From the NCBI RefSeq assembly GCF_000836725.1, contig NZ_JXTH01000007.1, forward strand, positions 1-64,000: DNA of 64,000 nucleotides, read 5' to 3'. This document shows, piece by piece, positions 20,064 through 30,112 of the stretch. The position numbers and the translations under genes are program-made. Numbering within the stretch: position 1 is the first letter of the stretch; each line of letters starts with the position of its first letter. Source of the stretch: Anoxybacillus thermarum (GTDB lineage: Bacteria > Bacillota > Bacilli > Bacillales > Anoxybacillaceae). The notes under the pieces were generated by a model. The model did no database searches, was not told the DNA's origin, and saw only the letters and a list, made by a program, of their open reading frames with translations.

Positions 20064-20457
20064 CTTCATGCTCCTTTCGCTCATCCTCTGGGGTGTTAAT
20101 CATATGTTGGGCGGTTAAAATAAGCCGTTGATACAATTCATCACGCACCGGTCCTTTTAGTCCGATCGCATCCATCGCTTCATGCATGCAAGCAAGCCAT
20201 GCTTTCGCGCGCGTAGGCGTAATCGGAAACGGCAAATGGCGAGCGCGCAACATCGGATGTCCATGTTCGGCTGTATATAGCGGAGGGCCGCCTAAATATT
20301 GTGTTAAAAATTGTTTTTGTTTTCGCGCTGTTTCTGTTAAGTCTTTCGGAAAAATAGGCGCCAAGTCAGGATGTTTTGCGACCCGCTCGTAAAAAGCATC
20401 GACGAGCTTTGCGACAACTTGTTCGCCTCCGAGCGCTTCGTAAGGGGATTGAAACAT
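20056..20457 (-). CDS. yjbI: Truncated (group II) hemoglobin
   Basis: 133-residue 2-on-2 globin. It shows the GGEQVVAKLVDAFYERV start of this family and the proximal-His region RARHLPFPITPTRAKAWL (His about 77). Start ATG 20457 follows AAAGGAG. It overlaps the start of spxH by several bases, suggesting co-expression of a heme protein with the thiol-stress adaptor. Confidence 0.9.
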   Translation of the reverse strand: MFQSPYEALGGEQVVAKLVDAFYERVAKHPDLAPIFPKDLTETARKQKQFLTQYLGGPPLYTAEHGHPMLRARHLPFPITPTRAKAWLACMHEAMDAIGLKGPVRDELYQRLILTAQHMINTPEDERKEHEGE

Positions 20458-20513
20458 ACAGAAAACTCCTTTGCCGAAATATATCAATATTGTAACAACG
20501 ACTTTGTTGAATC

Positions 20514-21125
20514 TCAAACGATGCGACTTGTAGCATAGTACGTTTGCATTACTTTTTTTACATAGTTCATCGTTTCGCGAAAAGGTGGAATGCCTCCATG
20601 TTCGTCGACATTTCCCGGCCCAGCGTTGTAGGCCGCCAGCGCAAGTGCCACATTCCCGTCATAACGATCGAGAAGTTGGCGTAAATATTTTGTCCCGCCT
20701 TCAATGTTTTGTTTCGGATCGAATGCGTCTTGCACCCCTAGCATGCGCGCCGTGCTCGGCATTAACTGCATCAGCCCCATCGCGCCAGCGCGGCTTTTTG
20801 CTTGCGGGTTAAAGTTTGATTCGTGACGAATGACCGCATAAATGAGCTTCGGATCGACATCATATTTTGTAGCGGCTTCGTCAATCCATTGCTGCATGGT
20901 GTTTTTGGAAAGCGGTGCGCTTACTTTCTCATACGTCGGCGCATGCGTTTCTTCCGTCGTCATGAGCGGAAGAGACGGGCGTATCGTTTCTGTTTCTTCG
21001 TTCGTTTCCGTTGTTAGCAGCTCATGAAATAAGTCGTGAAACGATGTTGTCGGCGCTTCTTTTTTTCCTTGTAAATTTTGCAACGCTTTCAGTTCAAAAA
21101 GCAGTTTTAATTGTTGCACGTTCAT
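20514..21125 (-). CDS. yjbJ: Lytic transglycosylase (YjbJ-like)
   Basis: 203 residues with a variable N-terminal part and a C-terminal SLT domain: catalytic Glu in YAVIRHESNFNP (about 113), then AGAMGLMQLMP and ALAAYNAGPGNV. Acts on peptidoglycan. No clear signal peptide is visible, as for several Bacillus YjbJ homologs. It overlaps yjbK by 4 nt. Confidence 0.88.
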   Translation of the reverse strand: MNVQQLKLLFELKALQNLQGKKEAPTTSFHDLFHELLTTETNEETETIRPSLPLMTTEETHAPTYEKVSAPLSKNTMQQWIDEAATKYDVDPKLIYAVIRHESNFNPQAKSRAGAMGLMQLMPSTARMLGVQDAFDPKQNIEGGTKYLRQLLDRYDGNVALALAAYNAGPGNVDEHGGIPPFRETMNYVKKVMQTYYATSRIV

Positions 21126-21712
21126 GACGATCGCTCCGTTTCGTATTTTGCTTCGTAAAATCGTTCAATTTTATTTTTCGTTTTTCGTTTTGGAATATGA
21201 AACGACTGCAATAGCTCCGTAAACGTTTTTTCTCCTTCTGTTCGATCTGTTGCTTCGTATTCGACTTCATAGTCGGACACGTTCATATATTCGCTAAAGT
21301 CGAAAACGAGCGTGCCGTTTTTATATGGGCGTTCGACGCGGCGTGTCGTCAGCGCACCGAAGCAAACGACAGCTGTCGGGTCGATGTGAAGCGACTGCAA
21401 TGTGTTTGCCATCTCGCCTTCAAGTTGTTGCATGCCTAAAATGAGCGCGTCAGCTGTTTGTTTTGTTAATCGTTCATGCGTTTCTAACAGCCCGTCTTCA
21501 TATGGTTGTTTTAATGTTAATGTATATGTGTCGTTTTTCATGCGAATGCGCAATGCGCTTTTTTGTCGTTTTAATTGAAAGTCTGGGGTGTCAAAATAAT
21601 AATTTTGTTGCACGCTCCATTCATTATCGCGCACCGCAAACGCCGTCGTTAAACGAGCAAACTCTTCAGCGGTCAACATATTTTTAAATTCAATTTCAAG
21701 TTCCTGTTTCAT
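21122..21712 (-). CDS. yjbK: CYTH-domain protein YjbK
   Basis: 196 residues starting with the diagnostic E-x-E-x-K pattern (QELEIEFKNML) of CYTH/TTM enzymes, followed by Lys/Arg/Glu-rich strands (ALRIRMKND, YTLTLKQP, EVEYEATD). The family binds triphosphates with metal; the substrate here is unknown. Located in the conserved yjbJ-yjbK pair divergent from yjbL. Confidence 0.85.
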   Translation of the reverse strand: MKQELEIEFKNMLTAEEFARLTTAFAVRDNEWSVQQNYYFDTPDFQLKRQKSALRIRMKNDTYTLTLKQPYEDGLLETHERLTKQTADALILGMQQLEGEMANTLQSLHIDPTAVVCFGALTTRRVERPYKNGTLVFDFSEYMNVSDYEVEYEATDRTEGEKTFTELLQSFHIPKRKTKNKIERFYEAKYETERSS

Positions 21713-21841
21713 CTTTTTTCTCCTTCACACCATTCTACCTTTTATTATCAACATGTATGAGAAAAAGTGCAACTAGTGAACATCGGTAGGTGAAATGTGG
21801 TAAAATAAAGGCGGACATCATAGATGGACGGAGGAAAGAAC

Positions 21842-22198
21842 ATGAAAATACACGTACATTCAGCTGAAAGAAAAGAAAACGGATGGAATATGTCATGTGA
21901 CGAAACGCTTCAAGGCTTGAAACCAAAACGGCATATGCTTGTCGATTCCGACGCGTGTGCGTTCGTATACATATTAGAGGCAAGCGATGCGTTCGTTTAT
22001 GTCGTGATGCCAAAAGCGGTGTGGGGAGCGTTAAAAGAAGCACTTGCGACAAACGAGCCGATCTTTCTCGTCGGGCGTGATGCGACGATCGAATTAGAAG
22101 GCATTCATGAAGAAGTGGCATATTTAATTGATAATATTAAAGGAAATGCAAACTACGGTGAAGAAATGGAACAAGCGGTAACGGCATTTTTCGCGTAA
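21842..22198 (+). CDS. yjbL: YjbL-like protein, unknown function
   Basis: 118-residue soluble acidic protein placed between yjbK and yjbM as in B. subtilis. No catalytic motif is visible. GGAGG lies before the ATG I use (21842). It may be co-transcribed with the (p)ppGpp synthetase gene 12 bp downstream. Confidence 0.7.
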   Translation: MKIHVHSAERKENGWNMSCDETLQGLKPKRHMLVDSDACAFVYILEASDAFVYVVMPKAVWGALKEALATNEPIFLVGRDATIELEGIHEEVAYLIDNIKGNANYGEEMEQAVTAFFA

Positions 22199-22210
22199 GT
22201 AGGTGGTTTT

Positions 22211-22849
22211 GTGGAGAAACATTGGGAATTTTTTTTAGCTCCGTACAAACAGGCGGTAGAGGAGTTAAAAGTCAAGCTAAAAGGGATGCGCGCTCAATTT
22301 GAAATGCAAGGGGTGCACTCTCCGATTGAATTTGTGACAGGAAGAGTGAAGCCGATTGCGAGCATTTTAGATAAAGCGCAAAAGAAAAATATTCCGCTCG
22401 ATCAACTAGAACAACAAATGCAAGACATTGCAGGCTTGCGCATGATGTGTCAGTTCGTTGATGACATTAAAACGGTCGTTCATCTGCTGCGGCAACGAAA
22501 CGATTTTACAATTGTTGAAGAGCGGGATTATATTACGCAAAAAAAAGAGAGCGGCTATCGTTCGTATCATGTCGTCATTCGTTATCCGGTGCAAATGATT
22601 TATGGCGAGAAAAACATTTTAGTCGAAATTCAAATTCGTACGCTTGCGATGAACTTTTGGGCGACGATTGAACATTCGTTAAACTATAAGTATAGCGGTA
22701 AATTTCCTGAAGATATTAAGCAACGACTGCAGCGGGCAGCGGAAGCCGCGTATTTGTTGGATGAAGAAATGTCAAAAATTCGCTTTGAAATTCAAGAGGC
22801 GCAAGCAGCGTTTTCGCGCAAGCAAGAGGTAAAAGATAACGAGGAGTGA
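22211..22849 (+). CDS. yjbM: Small alarmone synthetase (RelQ/YjbM type)
   Basis: 212-residue single-domain (p)ppGpp synthetase. The RelA/SpoT synthetase core is visible: GRVKPIASILDKAQKK, DIAGLRMMCQFVDDI, and the G-loop region ITQKKESGYRSYHVVIRYP with EIQIRTLAMNFWATIEH. No hydrolase or regulatory domain, as expected for the small class. GTG start with GTAGGTGG upstream. nadK follows by 6 bp. Confidence 0.92.
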   Translation: MEKHWEFFLAPYKQAVEELKVKLKGMRAQFEMQGVHSPIEFVTGRVKPIASILDKAQKKNIPLDQLEQQMQDIAGLRMMCQFVDDIKTVVHLLRQRNDFTIVEERDYITQKKESGYRSYHVVIRYPVQMIYGEKNILVEIQIRTLAMNFWATIEHSLNYKYSGKFPEDIKQRLQRAAEAAYLLDEEMSKIRFEIQEAQAAFSRKQEVKDNEE

Positions 22850-22855
22850 GGGCGC

Positions 22856-23647
22856 GTGAAATTTTCGGTCATATCAAAAGGGGATGCGATATCAAACGAA
22901 TGTATGTATAAAATTCGTACATATTTAACGGATTTTCGTTTCACGTATGATGAAGATGAGCCGGATATCGTCATTTCTGTCGGAGGGGATGGGACGTTAT
23001 TGTCTGCGTTTCATCGCTATCGAAGCCGGCTCGAACAAACCGCGTTTGTCGGCGTGCATACAGGGCATTTAGGATTTTATGCCGATTGGGTGCCGAGTGA
23101 AATTGAAAAGCTCGTCATTGCGATTGCGAAAACGCCATATCAAGTTGTTGAATATCCGCTTTTAGAGGTGACGATTCGATATGTGCGCGGCGGGCGCGAG
23201 GCAAAATATTTAGCGCTGAATGAATGTACCGTCAAAAGCGTGAGCGGCACGCTTGTCATGGACGTCGAAATTCGTGGCGATTTATTTGAAACGTTTCGAG
23301 GGGATGGGTTATGTATTTCGACGCCATCGGGAAGTACGGCATACAATAAAGCGCTTGGGGGCGCGATTTTACATCCGTCGTTAGAGGCGATTCAAGTGGC
23401 GGAGATGGCGTCCATTAACAACCGCGTGTTTCGTACGATCGGCTCGCCGCTTATTTTGCCCGCGCATCATACGTGTATGTTAAAGCCGGTCAATAACGTC
23501 GATTTTCAAATTACGATCGATCATTTATCGCTATTGCATAAAGATGTCAAATCGATTCAATGCCGCGTCGCCGATGAAAAAATTCGTTTCGCCCGCTTCC
23601 GTCCGTTTCCGTTTTGGAAGCGGGTGCGCGAATCATTTATTCAGTAG
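22856..23647 (+). CDS. nadK: NAD kinase
   Basis: Phosphorylates NAD to NADP. 263 residues with the GGDGT motif ([14 protein letters not shown], about 41-46), the NE/D motif region in LALNECTV, and the glycine-rich [22 protein letters not shown] start preceded by GAGGAGTGAGGG. Sits in the conserved yjbM-nadK-yjbO order. Confidence 0.94.
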   Translation: MKFSVISKGDAISNECMYKIRTYLTDFRFTYDEDEPDIVISVGGDGTLLSAFHRYRSRLEQTAFVGVHTGHLGFYADWVPSEIEKLVIAIAKTPYQVVEYPLLEVTIRYVRGGREAKYLALNECTVKSVSGTLVMDVEIRGDLFETFRGDGLCISTPSGSTAYNKALGGAILHPSLEAIQVAEMASINNRVFRTIGSPLILPAHHTCMLKPVNNVDFQITIDHLSLLHKDVKSIQCRVADEKIRFARFRPFPFWKRVRESFIQ

Positions 23648-23659
23648 AAAGGGATTTGT

Positions 23660-24538
23660 ATGTTTCAACTTCGTTGGATCGTCACCCCACAACAAGATGG
23701 GATGCTCGTTCGTGAATTTTTAAAAGAAAAGCATATTTCAAAAACGGCGTTGACAGACATTAAGTTTAAAGGCGGGAACATCGAAGTGAACGGTCGGCAC
23801 GTCACCGTCCGCTACGTATTAAAAGAAGGCGATGAAGTGTGCGTATCGTTTCCACCTGAACAAAAAAGCGAGGGGATGATCGCAGAGCCGATTCCGCTTT
23901 CGATTGTGTATGAAGACGATTACGTCATTGTCATTGACAAGCCGCCGCATATGTCGACGATTCCGTCGCGTGAACATCCGAATGGAACGATCGCCAATGC
24001 GCTATTGTTTCATTACGAAAAGCAACAGTTACAAACGACCGTTCATATCGTCACAAGGCTTGACCGCGACACATCAGGGCTTGTGCTTGTGGCGAAGCAT
24101 CGCCATGTGCATCATTTACTTAGTGAACAACAAAAAAAAGGAAAAGTGAAACGGCGCTACGAAGCGGTTTGTCACGGCTATGTCACCCCGCTCGTTGGAA
24201 CGATTGATGCGCCGATTGGACGAAAAGGCGATAGCATCATCGAGCGGCAAGTGCGGCCAGACGGTCAGCGGGCGGTGACGCATTATGAAGTATTGCAACA
24301 AAAAAACGAGATGACGCACGTGTCGATTCAATTAGAAACGGGACGGACGCATCAAATTCGCGTCCATTTTTCGTACATTGGCCATCCGCTCGTTGGCGAT
24401 GATTTGTACGGCGGCTTGCGCGAGCGCATGCAAAGGCAAGCGTTGCATAGCTGTGAGTTGACGTTTGTTCATCCTTTTCTTGAAAAAACGATGACGTTTC
24501 ACGCGCCGCTTCCAGCCGATATGGCGAGCTTGCTTTAG
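23660..24538 (+). CDS. yjbO: RluA/RluD-family pseudouridine synthase (YjbO-like)
   Basis: 292 residues: an N-terminal S4 RNA-binding region (about 14-75) then the catalytic domain with [18 protein letters not shown] (catalytic Asp in RLDRDTSG, about 138) and the [11 protein letters not shown] motif. Likely modifies a uridine in rRNA; the exact site cannot be told. Overlaps convergent prpE by 4 nt. Confidence 0.92.
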   Translation: MFQLRWIVTPQQDGMLVREFLKEKHISKTALTDIKFKGGNIEVNGRHVTVRYVLKEGDEVCVSFPPEQKSEGMIAEPIPLSIVYEDDYVIVIDKPPHMSTIPSREHPNGTIANALLFHYEKQQLQTTVHIVTRLDRDTSGLVLVAKHRHVHHLLSEQQKKGKVKRRYEAVCHGYVTPLVGTIDAPIGRKGDSIIERQVRPDGQRAVTHYEVLQQKNEMTHVSIQLETGRTHQIRVHFSYIGHPLVGDDLYGGLRERMQRQALHSCELTFVHPFLEKTMTFHAPLPADMASLL

Positions 24539-25269
24539 TCAAATGAACGAAATTTTTCAGCGACATATGGCATCGTCGATGAGACAGAGACCGTTTCCAT
24601 TTCCGGATAGCGAAGCGCCGTTAATTGTCCACCGAATACGCAGCCGGTGTCGATGTTGACGGTGTTGTTGAGCCAGCGCGGTTCTTTCACAGGTGTATGC
24701 CCATATACGATAAGCGCATCTCCTCGATAATGTTTTGCCCAATCTCGACGAACGGGGGAACCGTCTGGATGTTTTTCGCCTGTAATGTCGCCGTATAAGA
24801 CGAACGTTTTTACTTTTTGATGGAATTGCCCAATGTAATCGGCGCGAATGCCGGCATGGGCGATCACAAGTTTTCCATCGTCTAAGACGGCATAAAGGGG
24901 CGCGTTTTCGTACAGTTTCATAAATTGCGTACGAATGCGCGTTTTCGTTTGCTCATCGGCTTGTTCCCATTCGGCAACTGTCGTTTCAAGTCCGTGTGTA
25001 ATTTGTACGTTTCGACCGAGAAAAAAACGATACAGTTTGTCGCAATGATTGCCCGGCACGTACACCGCTTTGTTTTGTTGAACGAGCGAAATGACGGTGT
25101 CAATCACTCGTAATGACTGCGGACCGCGATCGGCTAAATCGCCGACGAACGCAAGCTTTCGTCCACTCGGATGAATTGGTATATCGCCTTCCCAAACGTA
25201 GCCAAGCTTTTTTGTTAGTAACGTCAATTCATGAAAACAACCGTGAATATCGCCAATAATGTCGTACAT
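24535..25269 (-). CDS. prpE: Bis(5'-nucleosyl)-tetraphosphatase PrpE
   Basis: Calcineurin-like metallophosphoesterase of 244 residues with [10 protein letters not shown] (metal ligands, 4-12), [18 protein letters not shown] and VYGHTP. In B. subtilis PrpE hydrolyses dinucleoside tetraphosphates and influences spore germination. AAAGGAGGAA lies upstream of ATG 25269. Confidence 0.9.
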   Translation of the reverse strand: MYDIIGDIHGCFHELTLLTKKLGYVWEGDIPIHPSGRKLAFVGDLADRGPQSLRVIDTVISLVQQNKAVYVPGNHCDKLYRFFLGRNVQITHGLETTVAEWEQADEQTKTRIRTQFMKLYENAPLYAVLDDGKLVIAHAGIRADYIGQFHQKVKTFVLYGDITGEKHPDGSPVRRDWAKHYRGDALIVYGHTPVKEPRWLNNTVNIDTGCVFGGQLTALRYPEMETVSVSSTMPYVAEKFRSFD

Positions 25270-25285
25270 TGTTCCTCCTTTCTAC

Positions 25286-25311
25286 AAAAATAGCCGCATA
25301 AAAGCGGCTAT
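25286..25311 (-). terminator. Terminator of the rodA-like gene
   Basis: On the minus strand ATAGCCGC and GCGGCTAT form a stem around a short loop and are followed by TTTTT. It separates the rodA-like gene from prpE. Confidence 0.7.
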
Positions 25312-26474
25312 GATTGTTCTGCAGAAAACATAAATTTTTGTGTGCGCGAACGGACGTTTAGGACGAGCCCAATCGCAAGCATGTACGTCGCAAGCGAGCT
25401 CCCTCCGTAGCTGACGAACGGAAGCGGAAGGCCGGTAATCGGTAGTAAGCCGATCGTCATGCCGACGTTTTGGAATACTTGGAACGTAATCATGCCGATG
25501 ACGCCCGCGCATAAATAGCTGCCAAACGGATCGTGGCACTCTAACGCAATTTGAATCATTCGGTAAATTAATAGGAAAAAGAGCGAAACGACGATGCTTG
25601 CCCCGATAAAGCCAAATTGCTCCCCGATAATGCTGAAAATAAAATCGGTATGCGACTCTGGTAAATAGACGTCTAAATTTTTATATCCTTTTCCGTACAA
25701 TTCCCCTGAGCCGATCGCAAGCAACGATTTAATAAGCTGGAACCCTTGGTCGCTTGAATATTCGTACGGATCGAGCCAGCCGTAAAAACGATTTAATTGG
25801 TATTGTTGAATTTTTAACACGTCTGGGAAATATAAAAACGCCACGATAAACGCTGTCGCGCCAACAACGGCGAGACCGACAATGGCTGCGATGATGCGCA
25901 AGCGAATGCCAGAAACGAGAATGAGCGAGCCGGCAATCGCCATAAACACCATCGACATGCCCATATCAGGCTGGCGAGCAAGTAAAAAAAGCGGCGGCAA
26001 TAGCGACAGCGCGATTTTTCCGAGCAATTTCAAGTCGTCTTGCAGCGTCGGGTCATGGTATTTTTCCCGATGGTTGACGATGATGCGGCTAATGACGATA
26101 ATCATAAAAATTTTCATCAGCTCAGATGGCTGAAAGTTTCCTCCCGGAAGGCTGTACCAGCTCGTTGCCCCTTTAATCGTTAATGTACCCGGGACGTTGA
26201 ATTCTAATCCAAGCAAAAGAATCATCCCGAAACCGTATAAATACCAAGCGATTTTAAATAGCCGGTCATAATCGACAAGCATCGTCACCGCAATGACGAC
26301 GGCACCGACCCCGTACCATATGAGCTGTTTTTGCGCAAAGTTAATATGTTGCAGCTTGGCAGGGAGCGTCTCGCGCGCACTTTCAATGGCGATGGCGCTC
26401 ACGATCGCAATTAAAAATAAAATAAATAGTAAATGATAATCTATTTTTGATTGAACGGTTTTTTCATTTTCCAT
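25308..26474 (-). CDS. RodA/FtsW-family peptidoglycan polymerase
   Basis: 388-residue SEDS protein with about ten membrane helices. It has FLLARQPDMGMSMVF (family catalytic Asp region, about 170-185), FYGWLDPYEYSSDQGFQ and the C-terminal LPFVSYGGSSL signature. The family polymerises lipid II glycan strands with a class B PBP. It resembles RodA more than FtsW or SpoVE, but which division or elongation role it has here is not settled. Confidence 0.88.
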   Translation of the reverse strand: MENEKTVQSKIDYHLLFILFLIAIVSAIAIESARETLPAKLQHINFAQKQLIWYGVGAVVIAVTMLVDYDRLFKIAWYLYGFGMILLLGLEFNVPGTLTIKGATSWYSLPGGNFQPSELMKIFMIIVISRIIVNHREKYHDPTLQDDLKLLGKIALSLLPPLFLLARQPDMGMSMVFMAIAGSLILVSGIRLRIIAAIVGLAVVGATAFIVAFLYFPDVLKIQQYQLNRFYGWLDPYEYSSDQGFQLIKSLLAIGSGELYGKGYKNLDVYLPESHTDFIFSIIGEQFGFIGASIVVSLFFLLIYRMIQIALECHDPFGSYLCAGVIGMITFQVFQNVGMTIGLLPITGLPLPFVSYGGSSLATYMLAIGLVLNVRSRTQKFMFSAEQS

Positions 26475-26583
26475 TACAGTTCCCCCTGCTTTTTTCGTGC
26501 ACTATCATTTTACATCGTCGCTTGCAAGTTGGCAAAGATTCGCGCATAATAAAAAAAGCGATTTTTGTCGAGAGGGGGCGAAA

Positions 26584-27918
26584 ATGATGGAGCACATCGT
26601 TCAGGCGTTATATGATGAAAAAATGGAAGAGTTTCGAAAGCAATTTTTAAAACTTCATCCGTACGATCGGGCGAAGTTTTATGTCGAACAAAGTCCCGAA
26701 GTTAGAAAGCGCATGTACGAATATTTGTCGCCAGCGGAAATGGCGGAAATTTTTGACCATCTCGACATTGAAGAAGAGGAATATAAGACGTACTTATCCG
26801 AAATGGATCCGTTGTTTGTGGCGCAAATGCTTGGGCACATGTATGCCGACAATGCGGCGGACGTATTGAATGAACTAGATAAAAACGAAGTAGCGAATTA
26901 TTTAACGATTATGGATGATGAAGCAGCAAAAGATATTCAAGGGTTGCTTCATTATAAAGAATATACGGCCGGAAGCATTATGACAACGGAATATATCGCC
27001 ATTCATACGAATCAAACGGTGCGTTCGGCGATGCACATTTTAAAAAGAGAAGCAGCGAATGCGGAGACGATTTATTATTTGTACGTCGTCAACGAACAAC
27101 GGCAGCTCGTTGGGGTATTGTCGCTGCGGGAATTGTTAACATCGGATGACGATGCGATGATTTATGATGTCATGAATGATCAAGTCGTGTCTGTGCTCGT
27201 TGATGAAGACCAAGAAGATGTGGCGCGCAAAATGCAAAACTACGACTTTTTAGCGCTTCCTGTCGTCGATGCGGACAATCATTTGCTTGGGATTATTACT
27301 GTTGACGACATTGTCGACGTCATTTCTGAAGAGGCGACAGACGATTATTCGAAACTTGCAGGGGTTCCTGATGTCGATATTCAATACACCCCATTCGAAG
27401 CGGCGAAAAAGCGGTTGCCATGGCTGATTATTTTATTGTTTTTAGGGATGATGACTGCTAATTTAATTAGCCGCTTTGAAGACACATTGCAAAAAGTCGC
27501 CATTTTAGCGGTGTTTATTCCGCTTATTGCAGGGATGTCTGGAAATACAGGGACGCAATCGTTGGCGGTAGCGGTGCGCCGTATCGCGATGGGCGATTTA
27601 GGGAAAGAAGGAAAATGGCGTATGCTTGCGCGCGAGGCATTAACGGGGCTTTTGATTGGGTTGTCGTGCGGCATCGTCATTACAATTGTTGTGTACGTAT
27701 GGAAGCAACAATTTTTTTTAGGTGTGCTCGTTGGATTAGCGTTGTTTGCGACATTAACAGTGGCGACAGTCGCTGGTGCGCTCATTCCGCTTGCCATGCA
27801 TAAGCTGCGCATCGACCCGGCCGTTGCTTCTGGTCCGTTTATTACGACAATTAACGATTTAATTAGCATTCTCATTTATTTTGGCTTAGCGACAATGTTT
27901 ATGGATTATTTATTATAA
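26584..27918 (+). CDS. mgtE: Magnesium transporter MgtE
   Basis: 444-residue Mg channel: an N-terminal superhelical domain (about 1-125), tandem CBS domains (about 130-250, with YTAGSIMTTEYIAI and GIITVDDIVDVI), a plug helix and five C-terminal membrane spans with PLIAGMSGNTGTQSLAV. GAGGGGGCG precedes ATG 26584, which I prefer over a longer frame whose start lacks a site. No M-box riboswitch is visible upstream. Confidence 0.93.
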   Translation: MMEHIVQALYDEKMEEFRKQFLKLHPYDRAKFYVEQSPEVRKRMYEYLSPAEMAEIFDHLDIEEEEYKTYLSEMDPLFVAQMLGHMYADNAADVLNELDKNEVANYLTIMDDEAAKDIQGLLHYKEYTAGSIMTTEYIAIHTNQTVRSAMHILKREAANAETIYYLYVVNEQRQLVGVLSLRELLTSDDDAMIYDVMNDQVVSVLVDEDQEDVARKMQNYDFLALPVVDADNHLLGIITVDDIVDVISEEATDDYSKLAGVPDVDIQYTPFEAAKKRLPWLIILLFLGMMTANLISRFEDTLQKVAILAVFIPLIAGMSGNTGTQSLAVAVRRIAMGDLGKEGKWRMLAREALTGLLIGLSCGIVITIVVYVWKQQFFLGVLVGLALFATLTVATVAGALIPLAMHKLRIDPAVASGPFITTINDLISILIYFGLATMFMDYLL

Positions 27919-27947
27919 ATTCCCTATTTGAAAGTAGGGAATTTTTT
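27919..27947 (+). terminator. mgtE terminator
   Basis: AATTCCCTA and TAGGGAATT flank a short loop, followed by TTTTT. The -35 of the next promoter lies in its loop. Confidence 0.75.
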
Positions 27948-27978
27948 GTTATAATCATATTAATACTAGGTTCTAATA
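27928..27978 (+). promoter_or_regulatory. fabI promoter with FapR-like operator
   Basis: TTGAAA (27928-27933) and TATAAT (27950-27955) with a 16-nt spacer. Just downstream ATTAATACTAGGTTCTAATA (27959-27978) forms an imperfect inverted repeat; its reverse complement reads TTAGAACCTAGTATTAA, close to the FapR operator pattern also seen before fabH. Confidence 0.6.
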
Positions 27979-28008
27979 ACAAATCATAATTTAAGGGGAT
28001 GAACGAAT

Positions 28009-28785
28009 ATGCAATTATCGTTACAAGGGAAAACGTACGTCATTATGGGTGTGGCAAATAAACGAAGCATCGCTTGGGGCATTGCGCGTGCGCTTCATGC
28101 AGCAGGGGCGCGATTAATTTTTACATATGCTGGCGAGCGATTTGAAAATGAGGTAAAAAAATTAGTCGCAACGTTAGAAGATGAAACAGCGCTTGTATTG
28201 CCTTGCGATGTGACGAAAGATGAAGAAATTGCCTCATGCTTTGCGCAAATCAAAGAGCAAGTGGGTGTCATTCACGGTGTGGCGCATTGTATCGCATTTG
28301 CGAATAAAGAGCATTTAGAAGGCGAGTATATGAACGTCGATCGCGAAGGATTTTTACTTGCGCACAACATTAGCGCCTATTCGTTAACAGCTGTGGCGAA
28401 AGCGGCGAAAGAGCTAATGACAGAAGGCGGCAGCATCGTCACGTTAACATATTTAGGCGGCGAGCGCGTCGTGCAAAACTATAACGTCATGGGTGTCGCA
28501 AAAGCGTCGTTAGAAGCGAGCGTGAAATATTTAGCGAACGACTTAGGAAAATACGGCATTCGCGTCAACGCCATTTCGGCAGGTCCAATTCGCACGTTAT
28601 CTGCCAAAGGTGTCGGCGACTTCAACTCCATTTTAAAAGAAATTGAAGAACGCGCACCACTGCGCCGCACGACGACACAAGAAGAAGTTGGCGATACAGC
28701 ATTGTTTTTATTTAGCGACTTATCGCGCGGCGTGACAGGCGAAATTATCCACGTTGACTCTGGCTACCATATTTTAGCGCGCTAA
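28009..28785 (+). CDS. fabI: Enoyl-ACP reductase FabI
   Basis: Reduces trans-2-enoyl-ACP in the last step of each elongation cycle. The 258-residue SDR has the nucleotide-binding GVANKRSIAWGIARAL start, SLTAVAKAAKEL and the Y-x6-K active site in NYNVMGVAKASLEA. AAGGGGATG lies upstream of ATG. It stands alone with its own FapR-like site. Confidence 0.95.
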   Translation: MQLSLQGKTYVIMGVANKRSIAWGIARALHAAGARLIFTYAGERFENEVKKLVATLEDETALVLPCDVTKDEEIASCFAQIKEQVGVIHGVAHCIAFANKEHLEGEYMNVDREGFLLAHNISAYSLTAVAKAAKELMTEGGSIVTLTYLGGERVVQNYNVMGVAKASLEASVKYLANDLGKYGIRVNAISAGPIRTLSAKGVGDFNSILKEIEERAPLRRTTTQEEVGDTALFLFSDLSRGVTGEIIHVDSGYHILAR

Positions 28786-28786
28786 T

Positions 28787-28823
28787 CAAAAAGCTGTTTG
28801 GCATTTGCCGAACAGCTTTTTTT
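28787..28823 (+). terminator. fabI terminator
   Basis: AAAGCTGTTTGGC and GCCGAACAGCTTT form a long stem with an ATTT loop, followed by T. Confidence 0.8.
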
Positions 28824-28841
28824 AGTAAAGGTAACATGTTG

Positions 28842-30092
28842 TTACTGTTTTAAAGTGGTTGTTACATTTTTTAGATTTTGTTCTTCGTTTTTCCATATTT
28901 CTTTATTTTTATAACTGATTAAACCGCTTATGATATAACATAATGCAGATGTATAAAATGCAGAGGTAATACCGTACGTATCCGCTATAAAACTTAATAG
29001 TAATGTAGACACTCCAAATGTAATCGTGCTGATTACTCCTTGAACCGCAAACACATTAGGCAGTAAATGTGGCTCTGTATTTTTTTGCAGAATTGTTTGT
29101 AGGGATACGAATCTAAATTGTTCTGTTATCCCATATATCATAGACCAAAATAAAGATAACCATGCGTATTGTTCATTTCCAAATAGAAAAGTTACAGTTG
29201 CTATAATAAATGGAGTGGATAGTACAATCGTTTGCTGGCTAGCTTCGATGAATTTATTAAATTTTATGATTAAAAACCCACCTATAACCATTCCACCGAA
29301 GAAAATAGAATTAATATACCCCCACCATTCCTCTCCTAAATGCAATTGCTCTTTGACGTATACATAAAGTATTGCTGAAATCCAAACACCATTCCCGACT
29401 CCCTCAAACAAAGTCATAAAACTTATAGATTTGGAATGTTGATTTGTGAATGTATATTTCCATCCTATGCTCATAGATGATGGAACTTTCTTTGTACCTT
29501 TTCGATTAACATTTTCTCGCTTACTTGTTTCTTCTATGTTGAGAAGGAACATAAAAAAGCATGAAATCATGTAAAGCAACAAAGTCATGTTGATCAAAAA
29601 AGCTGGAGATAGAAAGGCTATGATTAAACTACCAATAGGCCATGCGCTTAGCTTGATAAATTGATCTAACGTGTTTAACATACTGTTTGCTTTTAAAATT
29701 TCTTCCCTCTTAACTACTAAAGGGATTAACGAGCTTTTAATAGGGTTACTTATCCCATCAAAAAAACTAATGCATAATACAACCGTGTAAATGAGCCAAA
29801 CATTACTTACTATATTCATGTTTATATAAATACATAAAATCATTAATAATATTGTTTTAAACATTTGCCCATAAGCTAATATAATCTTCAATTTAAATTT
29901 TTCGAAAAAAATAGGAGCAATTATCCCACTAATAGAAAGCGACAATGTAACTAAAAATGTAACGAATGCTGTAGCCATGCTTTTTGATGTTAGATGGTAA
30001 AGATACGTGATTAATGAAACGATATAAAAGACATCGCCAAAATTAGCAAAAGATTGACCTATCCAAAAGAAATGAAACATCTTATTTCTCAT
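28842..30092 (-). CDS. MFS exporter at the edge of the accessory island
   Basis: 416 residues with about twelve hydrophobic segments and an MFS_3/macrolide-efflux-like layout. It carries no obvious substrate motif. Base composition is clearly more AT-rich than fabI on its left, suggesting transfer. Only 20 bp separate its start from the end of an IS element, so its native promoter has been displaced or supplied by the IS. Together with the peptide cluster beyond the IS nest it may form one split island, as efflux or self-protection; that link is inference. Confidence 0.75.
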   Translation of the reverse strand: MRNKMFHFFWIGQSFANFGDVFYIVSLITYLYHLTSKSMATAFVTFLVTLSLSISGIIAPIFFEKFKLKIILAYGQMFKTILLMILCIYINMNIVSNVWLIYTVVLCISFFDGISNPIKSSLIPLVVKREEILKANSMLNTLDQFIKLSAWPIGSLIIAFLSPAFLINMTLLLYMISCFFMFLLNIEETSKRENVNRKGTKKVPSSMSIGWKYTFTNQHSKSISFMTLFEGVGNGVWISAILYVYVKEQLHLGEEWWGYINSIFFGGMVIGGFLIIKFNKFIEASQQTIVLSTPFIIATVTFLFGNEQYAWLSLFWSMIYGITEQFRFVSLQTILQKNTEPHLLPNVFAVQGVISTITFGVSTLLLSFIADTYGITSAFYTSALCYIISGLISYKNKEIWKNEEQNLKNVTTTLKQ

Positions 30093-30112
30093 TGAATTTC
30101 CTCTTTTCTATA

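Noticed and set aside
27381-27875. 164-codon minus-strand frame inside mgtE
   Set aside because: It is antisense to a clear MgtE membrane domain; its composition is the mirror of that gene and it has no start signals.
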